This document shows positions 26,401 to 38,400 of a stretch of 64,000 nucleotides of DNA, piece by piece. Numbering within the stretch: the stretch's first letter is position 1; every line of letters begins with the position of its first letter. This DNA comes from Oegoconia quadripuncta (Eukaryota > Arthropoda > Insecta > Lepidoptera > Autostichidae): positions 10,186,914 through 10,250,913 of the forward strand of contig OX438749.1 of the NCBI GenBank assembly GCA_949316235.1. The letters are read 5' to 3'. The notes below the pieces were generated by a model. That model saw only the letters and a list, made by a program, of their open reading frames with translations. It had not been told where the DNA came from and did no database searches. A program made the position numbers and the translations under genes.

Positions 26401-29400
26401 GGCAGCGCCAGTCCATCGACTTAGTTCTGTTAATGATGTGGCATGTTTACTGAAACAAGATGTTTAGACGTTATCTACTAAGATCAAATGTGTATACTGT
26501 AATAAACTCCAGTTAAGAAAAGTAGTCTTCTTGTGGTCGTATTGTTTTAGGTGCTATTACGAGGTCAAAATAACACCTCTTTGAATTGTGGTTAACTATC
26601 GGGCGGCTAATAATGGCATTGACATCAAAAGCAACACATGAACACAGCCTACTCTCACTAGGAGAGAGTATGGACCACAATCAACGACGCCGGCACAGAT
26701 TAAGTAATAGTTCCTACGGAACAAATGATGTAATTACATATAAAAATATTACGAGCATTCGTGCGCGCTAAAAGGTACCTTACGCGAGTATGGAGAGTAT
26801 CTACTACGTCATTGTCTGCTGAACTTTCTACCCTGCCGTAAACGTCGATTGTTAAAATTTCTAAAAACCAATAACTTGTTAAGTTGGATTGTGTATGGCA
26901 CACATTAACCAGATAGTGAATAGTCTATGCATGTTAGTGTTATATTATCTGCGCCTTATTTTTTTTTTCCTTCTTGTTGAACCGTTCGATGTGTGTCATC
27001 GCTTGTATTTTTGTCTGCCGGCCTTGTTAATTTTTAATCTAATAACATCAATCAAATCAACTTATTATGTAAGCTGTTGTTAGCTCCTATATTGTGATAA
27101 TATATTTTGCTGCAACGATTATAGCATATTATTTCACCGCACCGACCCATCTGCCAGCCCTGCTCGACCGACGGACCTCCAATATAACTTTACTCTAACA
27201 AGTACTCCTCATGAAACATGTACAAAAATGGGAAAAATTCACTTCCTGCAACATGTTATAAAGTGTGTTTATCGGCTGGCTAGTTAACGTTTCTTCAAAA
27301 TTATTTAAAAAATATTTCTAACTCTTTTATGTAACTTATAAATGATTCTGATGGAACGTTTGATCCTCCATAGAATTACGTTTGAATAATAATTTTAGTT
27401 TAGTACACTCGAGCAAGTGCGGTCCAGCAGACTGGATCATGTGGCCTTGAACGAGTGGCGGAGGTCTGACCCGGGCCAAGCGCGGTTTTGTGGATTTGTA
27501 TCAGACTGGTGACCACCTGACAGTCAGTGTTGTCAAGCCACCCCTGCTAGGGCACCGACTTAGCTTAATGGCTGCCTTCAGTTAAAAATAACTGGGGCCG
27601 GTTATTTAACAGGCACTCTGAAGCATAGAAATAAGGATGCCACTAGTAGTCAGCCATCCTAAGACTGACCGTGCCAGACATTGCCGAATAGCTAATGCGA
27701 CTGCGCCAAAAAAGGGTTCCTATTTATCCCTCTTATTCATAAAAATTTACAAACGCTTCATAAGCCTGTTTTAGTTAAAGTATGTTTTGTCACTTTCTTT
27801 CATTACGTCATTTCCTTATAAACGAAAGAGACAAAACATACTTTAACTAAAACAGGCTTATGAAGCGTTTGTAAATTTTTATGAATAAGACGGTAAGACT
27901 GCTTATTTTGTGATACCTTTGGTCGAGCGTCATTCTTGGAAGGACAAGACTGTATACCTAATACTGTTTATTATATATTTTTTTTATTAAATTAATCATT
28001 TATTTGACACCAAGAAAACGTTATAATTATTTACATAGGCATAAAAACTAAATTAAAACTATAAGGCAAAGACGTCATCCATAGCTCCCGATTGCGGTAT
28101 GGACCCTAACACACTGGCTGCATTACCTCTCTGAACAGTAATAATAATACTGTTTTGTCATAAACAGACCAGATATTCTTATCGGCATTTCTTCAAAGTA
28201 TCAAATACGTCAATTTACTTACCAGTATCTATGAGTGTTATAGGTAAACTTGGCATTGCATCCGAATAGCCAATCTTTATCATTAGTATCGACAGCCTCT
28301 ATCGCCGCAAATCGGTTTTGCGGGAAACGCACAAGTCTTATCATCAAGTAGGTTATCCTGAAAATGTGACATAATCATAGATTACGCTTAGTTATTTTTT
28401 TATTAAAATATTACTATTGGATACTAGACAACGGATAAACATTTATATAAACATCCATGACTCGGGAATAAATGTTCGTATTCATCACACAAACATTTAC
28501 ACCTCGCGGGATTCGAACCCGCAACCGTTGGTTTCGCTGACAGGGTCACTATCCAACACCAATCGGTCAGTTTCTTTACATTATCTGTCAAGCTACATTA
28601 AACAAATTATTTCGACACCATTACGCAAATAGCGACGATAAGTTTTATCGTCAATAAATAAGTGAATTACACTTGAGAGGCTTATGGGTGTAACCTGATT
28701 ACGATTAGTGGTTAAGGATAAAAGATAGTAATCAGTTTCATATACAAACTCTAAACAACTACATGTAAAAAAAACGATACTTTAACAATAAAAGTTAAAA
28801 TTGCTAGGGCCTGTAAATGAAATTGCCAGGATTATTTCATAAGATTTAAGTAATCATACAAAAAATAAAAATGCCTAAACAATTATAATAAAAACACATT
28901 ACTACATTCACGGCAACTAGACCCTCCACCTTTAATTTGTATTACTAAAATACAGAAAATATCGCATAATTTTATACATGTGATGGTATTATACTTTGTA
29001 TTACTATGGTTTACCCATAATGTGTTGCGTTAATAAATTGATGAATGATATAAATAAATATTTCGAACACTTACACCAATGATCTAGTCCCAAACTAAGC
29101 CAAGGTTGTACTATGGATACTAGATAACGGATAAACGTACTTAATTTTTATATAAACATTCATGACTCGAATATAAATGTTCGTATTCATCACACAAATA
29201 TTCACCCCTCGCGGGATTCGAGCACGCAACCGTTGGTTTCGCAGACAGGGCCACTATCCACTACACCAATTGGTATAATTTGATATAAGATGCTTCTTTA
29301 AATGTCTCATTTCATAGATACAATAGATTCTATTGTATCTATGAAATGAGACAGCTCACTGACTCTATTGAATAGAATCAGTGAGCAGTTTGTAACTGCT

Positions 29401-32400
29401 CGAAAAACAAAAAAATATACGAAGAGGACTTGTCGTTAGCGACTGTGCAGTTTGATTTTAATTGTGCAATGACGTCACCAAAGGCGTGGTCTATTCTGCC
29501 AGTCGGTTGCCGCCATTTACAGAGATCACAAGCTGTTCCGTGCACATTCTACTCGATACGTATTGTGTTTTATCACAAATCCGCAGCATTAGTCCATAAA
29601 AGATGAAATGTTGTAATTCGATATGTAAAAGTTATTCGGAGAAGCACTGTAATTCCACTGATTCATTCTCATTTCGCACGTAAGTAATTTTATTTTCAAT
29701 AATTACTTGTAATATAGATCTAGCGAGCAGTAGGGGAACTACAATCGATGTTTTGCTAGTCTCCGCTAGATGGTGAATTAGGACCCGCCCCCAATCTCCG
29801 CTTTAACAGCCCCTCTCACCCCGCGCATAGTTACGACACGTTAGGAAAAATGTATTGCGACAAGTCCTCTTTGTATATGATTCGTGGATTAGCCTCATGT
29901 TTTCTAGCACGCTAGATATTTACATTAACAAGTGTTTTATTGTTTTAGTGGTATTATTCATATGTAAAATTAGTTATGTGTGTGTACATGGATGCCAATA
30001 AATGCTTATCTATGTATTAATTTTGTCGAGCAACGCAAAACAAGCCATGGGTAGTGTTGTTAGAATATGAAATGTTGATACTTGCAGGTGACTATAATTC
30101 CGGAGTGTATGAATGAATCACCTTTCCCCGTACTTACGTAAGGTCGCGCCATTTAGGCACTAAAATTGGTTAGACAATAAACGACGATCAACGAAGTAAC
30201 TCGTGCTAATTTGTGTCACTCCAAGTCCCCACACCTCATGGCGACCCTGCCAGTGCTGCCTTTGCGCTTTGCCTTTGGGCAATGTTTAGACATTGCCAAA
30301 GGCAACCTGTTAGCACCCAACCTTATATTAGATAGGTGTTATTTATCTAAGGGTGTTATTTCATCAATATCAATCTTTTCATAGATGTTTTTGCAATTAA
30401 TTTTTACTGAATGAAAATTTGGTGGTCTATTTCCAGAAACGTTATGTAAAAATATTTCGACGATACTCGTATTTGTACTACGAAACCCAAATGACGCAGT
30501 AGTAACATCTTAAAATACAATTTCCTACACACTGGAGAAATGCCAACTAACTCATGTATCAAAAAGAATACGTCGACGAGTAATTAATATAAAAACCAGT
30601 CGTCGGCCACCTGTAGAGGTTCCGTAAACAGAATAAGTGTACGTTTTAAAAGACTTATTTTTAAATGCACATCAAAAAACTTATCACCCATCAATTTATT
30701 TACATCAATTAAATATTATTTTCATACGCTCTGGTTAATCTGATTGCACATCAAATTAACCAGAGCGTACAAACGTTATACTCACGGGTACGTATTTGAA
30801 TGTCTAAAATTAAAAAAACCTAACGTATTGAGTTAAAGAGCTGGTGCGAGCGAAGCGAGCACGGGAGTTCGGGGCACCCCGACATCTATTGGTTAGGTTG
30901 GAAGCGAGGTGGGCGAGCAGAGAGCCCACTTCGTCCGTCATGCCCTTCTATTATGTTGACATGTATGGATGGAGAAATGAAATTTGGCCTTGTAATACTA
31001 TAATGGTCAATTGAACTATCGGACATGTAACATGTAACTTTTCTCGTATCACAATATCTAAATGGATGACTGTATGAGATAAAAATATAGCATTATTGTT
31101 TAAAAAAAATGATGGTATAGATTTGTTGTGTGTGACCTAGTTATTATTAGATATGCATTCCAAAAAAAGCTTCAGTTTTAAATAAATAGCGATGCGTCAC
31201 GAAGTTATACTGTTACTGATGTAACAATATTTTGAGGTAACTATTTTGCTGTACAATAAGTATTTTTGCTTAGGATTGGGAATTATTTGTTTGCTGTTAC
31301 TGACAGTTTTAAAATATGGTTTCAAATGCGCTTTAGCAACACAATATTATCCTTAGGTTGCCCGAGGGGTAGCAAATATTTTTAACGATCATAGATCATT
31401 GATTAGATCATATATTGCTGCTCATCTGTGAGTATATGTGCACACATACATATAGCTAGGGGCATATGTTTAGTATGATGAATACGCACAGTGTACCCGT
31501 GTTATGGATGTTTTCATTTATGTGTATATATTTACAAAAAAGCCGGTATTTGTGTAGTATAACAACCATCTAGTCATAATACAAACCTAGTTGCTTAATG
31601 TGGAACTAGATGGCGCTATGCGCATGTGCAAGGATGTAGAACGTGTAATGTATTATATTTATATATTTATACATATCTATACATGATTAGTTGCTATGAA
31701 AAAATATTATTATCTAATTTTAAAGATAAAATTAGTTACTCATCGGTTGACGGACGTGATATCTGGTAAACTCTTCGGTTCTCTTCATACCAAAATGCGT
31801 CTGCTACCATGGTCGCATTAGGACGGACTATTTTTGGATTTAAAATCATTGACCGGTTTGCCTGAAAAATTTTAATATTTACTTAATACCAAATATATTA
31901 AAAATCATTATAATCTAAAAAAAATGTTCCAAGTTTACAGTTAGATACTAGTTTTTTGACTGATTGTAATAATAAAGGATTCCTCATATTTTCATCTAAA
32001 CATAAATTGAATATTTAGAAAAATCCTCAGAGCAATAATTAGGTCACCTAGATAAACCAACTGTCTTAAAAGCGATATATATTCGAAACGGCTTAACCGA
32101 TTTACATGAAATAATATGCCTACCATCGAGCATCCACCAGCTTTCAAAAATTAAAAATCGTTTTCAAATCGGTTCAGCCGTTTTGACGCAACAATGCCAC
32201 AGATAGACATAGGTTTCAAACTTATAACGCCTTGTTTTGCGTCGGGTTTAAAGTCTCATCATTTATATATCTATATATACATATTATATCCCACATATTA
32301 TATCCCACGGCTAGGGAACGGCTCATGCAACAAACAATGGACAACGACCAAAATATCACTATCAAAAAATCTACTAGTACTTATATATTTTTTTCAAATT

Positions 32401-35400
32401 ACCTGAAAATACTTTCGAGCTGTCGACCTCAGCAGCAGGTTGTCTTTAGACACTTGGAATGATTTTTCGTCAATGATATCGAAGAGAAACCTGTTGATAA
32501 CCATGACTAATTGCTTACACCATACTATGCCTACATGATCCGGTGACACCCATACTCCTGGGATTGCAGTCGTCTAAAAAAAAAATATATATATTTCTAT
32601 TTATTGCACAGAAACATAGATACGAAAACATTGGTGTCGATTCTGTTGTGCCTTCTCTAAACAAAAACCAGTTTTAAAGTAGTGCTGTCGCTTTCTTCCT
32701 AGAAATAATAATACGCGATATTACCGGTCTAAAAAACTTATTTTAGTTTAGAGAAGGCACATCAGAATCGACACCATTAACGTCCTTCGTGACGAAGTCT
32801 GATAAAAACAGTGTGAATGTAAAGTATTTGAATATGTATGGTTACATTGCTTGGTTTTAGCATGCTTACTACTCATTTAGAAATTACGAAGGACGTACGA
32901 AAAAACATCTAAATACTAAAACCGTGCCTAAGAGCTACCATGGAACGCTTTTCCTAGTCAAAAAAATACCTGTCTCCTCTTCTTTACATAAAAAAAACGC
33001 ATTGAAATGGAATCCCATGTTCGTTAGACGAGCTACAGAACCACTACAGTGGGGTCCAGTGAGGCACGCAGGCAGCCATACAATCATTGGCGTTAAAGGC
33101 ATATCACCCGTCTATTTTTCGTCGGGGGATAAAAATAATTGACGTATACCCATATATAAGTAGTTATGTTTATATAACTTATAGTGTCCATTCTGATGTG
33201 AGTTTAAAACAAGTTTTAGACTGGTATTGTCGCGTCTCGTTATTCTAGGATTAACGCGACAGTACTACTTTGTAACAGGTTTTAGTTTAGCGAAGACTCG
33301 CCGCTAGTTCTCGATTATTCCAAAACCGAACACTCATTTTTCACTATTTATTATTTGTTAGGCATAAAGCAAAGCTAACATGGGTATGTTGGGTACCTAT
33401 ATATTATAATACTTTCTCAGTTTACCTAACCTAAAAGCTGGGGTATTCTTCATAAATGGTGTCGTTATTGGTAATTAATTCAGGGCATTTAATAGATATT
33501 TTTGATGTTTTAAGAATCACAATGACGGTGATTTATATTTTTTGATCTCGAAAAATATTAAGTGTGTATGTACCGAAGATAGCCGTTGCCATAACAAGAG
33601 CGAAAGCCCAGGACCAATAATATGTCAGCTTAGATAAGCCGGCAGGCCAGAAAAATCTTTACCTTCTCACTAACGCAAGACAAAGAAAAGCAATTGAGTA
33701 GTGTGCTTGAGAAAAAAATAATGAACGTAGAACTAGTGAGAAAGGTTAGCGTGGATGAAGTAAAATGAGACGTAAGTGAAATGTAAAGGGAATCTCCTTT
33801 CAGTTATCTTTGTTTTTTTATGTAGATATTTTGACGTTACATTAAAAGGGAATTCTTACAAGCAAGTCAATGTTTAATTTATATTAAATTCAGTTTTTGG
33901 TATTTTATGGTTACAATAGGTTATGGGCTGGTACGTTACATATTTTAATAAGTACTTGTTGTAAATAAATATGCATTTTTTGATAATCGTTGAAATAATA
34001 AAAATATTATTTTTTGACATTCGATATCAGATTTAGAAGTTCTGTGAAAATATTTGATAAAATGGAGAGCAAATTCGAACTTCCAAAATTAAAAGAAGAT
34101 TCCAGTTTTGGAATTTGGAAATTCCGGGTAAGGCTTATCCTGGAGGAAAAAAGTTTGCTAGAGACTTTGTCCCTAGAGCAACTAAACGAGGTACAAATAA
34201 AAGATGACGTCAGAGCTAATGTCACATAGTAAGAAAGCGTGGAAGAAAGTGATTGAGCGACGACTGCGAGAAGAGAGTGAAATTTCTCAAAACCAGTTCG
34301 GTTTTATGCCTGGTCGGGGCAGAATATAATGCGTAGATACATGCCCTAGATATAACTAAGATATTTAAATACACTACTTAAATTTTAGGCTTTTTCTATG
34401 TATATAGGCTGTATATTATTTTAATAGACATGCTTCTTTTATTTTGAAGATATAATACAGGCTGAACTGAAAACGTTATAACTTACTAAACCACCAATAA
34501 AACTGTCATCTGAAGATGTCAAGCCAGAGGGCATCAGTATATCTCTTGGTCCACTGCCAAAACTTAGTAACAATTTCGGTTCCTTGGTGTTATTAGGAGT
34601 GTTCAAATAAACATTCCGTTCTGATGCTATTTGACTATAAGCAACGTTCATATAAGAGTCGATGTTTATAATAGGAGCATCTAATGGTGCTGCTAAAGAT
34701 ATTGCTATGTGTACTGTCTCACTTGTTGAATGAAATGTCAGCAAACGCCTTGCAATGAGGCCTCCCTGTGGAATAAAGAATTTAAAAATTCAAATAAGTT
34801 AAATAAATTCATAATACAAAATTCTACTTTATTTTGTGAAATTCTATGATGCAAATACTTCATCTCCAAGATGGTAGAAAACAATTTACCTACTTACACT
34901 CTTGCAGTAATTGTATCTTAAATATACTTAATTTAATTAATTACGTGTAATAAATAGAATTAAAATTAGAAAAATATCATACCATGGAATGACCGATGAC
35001 AATAACCGAATTTGGCACAGATTTTGCATATTTATTACGTTTGTACAGGGAAAGGATCTTTGCAACACAATGACCTGCAAACTTTGTCTGGGGTGCAATC
35101 ACTCCACCATCTAATCCTGACAATTCCTCATTATAACTTACTGAAAAATATATTTATTGTTTAATAAATATAGACAATTTCTTGAGAATGTTAATCACCT
35201 TGACCGAATGGAGACAAATTGGAGATATACGAAATAAACGAAACTGAATGTTGAATCACTTCTGTCCCATTCCTTTTGCGAAATTATAATGACAAGATTA
35301 TTGTTTAGTTTAGATGAAGGATTTATTGTCTTCAAATATAAAAAAAAAATTTTTGAACATAAACACTAATTAACAGTTACAACATTAGTTAACAGTAAAA

Positions 35401-38400
35401 GGAGACATAACATCGTCTCTAGGAATGAGAATTTAATGACAGCCTTTAGCAATAGATTCTTCTGTTACCTTGGGACATTTTTCAATAATAAATGCAATGA
35501 AATCTTAAATACAGTATATACCTTCTCTAAATATTTATGTATTGTAAATAATACTATAAATAACAGAACTAGTAGCAAGACAGGCGCGATAAACGTTTAT
35601 GTCGCTCGAGATAATATTCGTCCTGATCATTCACTTGGACGAAATATACAACTCTCCCAATCTTACGTGACAAACGTATTATGCTCCAATGCTGTTCTCC
35701 ATTTCTAGTTAAGTGACACACGCTTACACAAACACACATATGTATGACACACAATCACACATTCACTTACACACATTAGCCCAGGGAAAATACGGTAAAA
35801 AATTAGCTTAGCTAGACATACCTAATTCAGAATCGACTTATATAATTGCTATCTTATCGAGGTATATTAGAGATGTAATTTTGAATAATTAAGCCTAAAA
35901 AAAACGAGGGCTTAGTCTAGATTTTTTTAGAAAACCCTATTTTTAATTTGTATTTTAATAACAATAATACTAACTGATATTTAATTACGTAGACTTTTGT
36001 TAAACACAGTTAACTTATTGATGAATAAAAAACTAAGCATGTTATAGTTTATAACAATTATAACGCATATAAGCATGTTCGAGATGCATTGCTTAAGAAA
36101 TAAAAATGAGAACTAATATTTTGTACTACTACATGTTTTGAATTTAAAGAAATACCCATTAATTGAGATTTTTTTTAAAGAAACACGTTTTTCAACTTTA
36201 ACTTATTTAGTTACTTACTTAGTACTTTCGTTTCTTACAAATGCTTAATTTTTAGCAATTGTTACTACATTTATAAACACTTTATTAAATGTTTCAAGAA
36301 AATCACGGTTATCTGTTTATGTATATTTTGAATATCTAAATTAAAAATACAGGGTGATATTTAAATCGTGTAATTCCTGTTTACTGCTGACTCCACTCCT
36401 TATTACGAACAACTTTAATCTAGAAACCATAACCGAATTCGATCAGAAACAAAGTAAACCATACAAAGTAAACCATTCTGGAAACACCTTTAGTATGGAA
36501 GTCCAACAATTTTCTATGGTTTGTTTGTAATTAGGAGTGGAGTCACCAGTAAACAGGAATTACACGAATAAAATTTCACGCTGTATATGTATATATATAC
36601 AGGGTGATTTTTCAAGTAGGCGTGTATGGACAAATTCTACACAATGAGGACTAGCGAAAAATACTTAAAGGAGTCTCGGGTCCGATTTTGATGAAAAATA
36701 AAACAGTATCATTGGATTTTTGAAAAATCAATATTATTAGCCACGGAATGAACCCGTTGATTTTGGAAATTAATTTAATGTTACCCGCGCATTTTAAAAG
36801 TTATACTACTTTTTAAGGTGACCAGCTATGTGACCTCAGGATGCACATTAATCGATTTTTTTTAAACCAAAAGTTGCTACTAAACTGCTACCTTCATAAT
36901 TATTGATTTGGATCACATAGCTTCTAAGAATAAAAAGATATTAGTGTCGATTCTGGCGTGCAGTCTCTAAAGTAACCTAAATCTAAAAATCTTTAATTTT
37001 AAATGCATTTCCTAAATTATGCTATTCTGAAATACATCTATCGCTTTTAGAGATGGTTTACGGACGCCTAAATTGAATTGATGTACTGTATGCCATAGTC
37101 AAAATCGGATATTTTTCTTCAGGACAGTTTCTTAAATGTATGTTAACCAATGATTTAATACAGGGTGTCCCTGGAAGTATGGATCAAATCGAACAGGGGC
37201 ATGGGGAAGGTCATTCCCAAACTTTTTAACGCTATGAATGTCGGTGCCATTTTTGACGGTTCAAAAGTTATGATCAATTTTTTACATTTTCATATTATCG
37301 AATAGTGCTTATACAAAAAAATTTTTTAAAAGAAAACTAGCAAAGCTATCAGCTTAATTTTTTTTTCACGATGTTTGTTCGAGCATGTGACTTTCATGTT
37401 TTAATACTTTTATGTCGATAGCAGACATGATTCCTACAAAAAAAAAAGATTGAATACAAAGACATTGGTCTGCCAAAAATTTCACTCAATTTTCAAGCGA
37501 TTGCCATGGGAAAAAAATGTACTAGAGAAAGTTGACCACGTATCACAAAAAGTTGCCCATTCCATACAGATTCTTTTGAGATGTGTAACACTGGGTTACT
37601 CTTATTAATTTAAAAGTTATTAGATTTTTTTATCATAAAGGTCGCTTTTTCAAAACTTTCGAACTTCGATTTTAATATTTTTAGCTTTAAATACGATTTA
37701 CTCTCAACCCTCATGTAACCAAACAAAAGACAAAATGAGGGGCAGAAATTTTGAGCAATTACTTTGATGACATTATTCAAATTATTTTTTTGTTCTTTAA
37801 TTCTTTATTACACATAATTGTTTTAAATCTAAAAAAAATAAAAGTTTGAGATTTTACTTTAAAAAATTTTGTCTTATTATTTTAACCACACCAAAGTGCT
37901 CGGATAGGTGACTTTGTACATGAGGATTGAGAGTAAATCGTATTTAAAGCTAAAAATAATAAAATCTTAGAAGTTCGAAAGTTTTGAAAAAGCGACCTTT
38001 ATGATAAAAAAATCTAATAACTTTTAAATTAATAAGAGTAACCCAGGGTTACACATCTCAAAAGAATCTGTATGGAATGGGCAACTTTTTGTGATACGTG
38101 GTCAACTTTCTCTAGTACATTTTTTCCCATGGCAATCGCTTGAAAATTGAGTGAAATTTTTGGCAGACCAATGTCTTTGTATTCAATCTTTTTTTTTGTA
38201 GGAATCATGTCTGCTATCCACATAAAAGTATTAAAACATGAAAGTCACATGCTCGAACAAACATCGTGAAAAAAAAATTAAGCTGATAGCTTTGCTAGTT
38301 TTCTTTTAAAAATTTTTTTTGTATAAGCACTATTCGATAATATGAAAATGTAAAAAATTGATCATAACTTTGAACCGTCAAAAATGGCACCGACATTCAT

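Larger units (their letters stand above)
28358..31739. other. PGAP1 intron 7
   Basis: From left: SINE-3 copies (28405-28580, 29045-29285), tandem hairpins (29303-29386), a TIR element with a THAP-like exon (29415-29878), a 15-bp-arm hairpin at 30725-30769, a dispersed GC-rich repeat (30835-31030) and a headless SINE-1 (31490-31660). The remaining text is AT-rich with no further signal. Confidence 0.55.
32574..34486. other. PGAP1 intron 5
   Basis: It contains two MITE-2 copies (32631-32777, 33183-33300), unassigned DNA, the copia 5' fragment (33784-34229) and an RTE fragment (34231-34329). The stretch 33550-33780 includes a scrap resembling LINE C-terminal text ('gttagcgtggatgaagtaaaatgag'). 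Confidence 0.55.

Noticed and set aside
26782..26903. Exon-like minus-strand text in PGAP1 intron 8 (reads ILTIDVYGRVESSADNDVV) with a plausible acceptor and donor.
   Set aside because: Joining it after exon 8 makes a stop codon (TG + A), and exon 8 joins exon 9 in phase with family-like protein. It shows no clear match to PGAP1.
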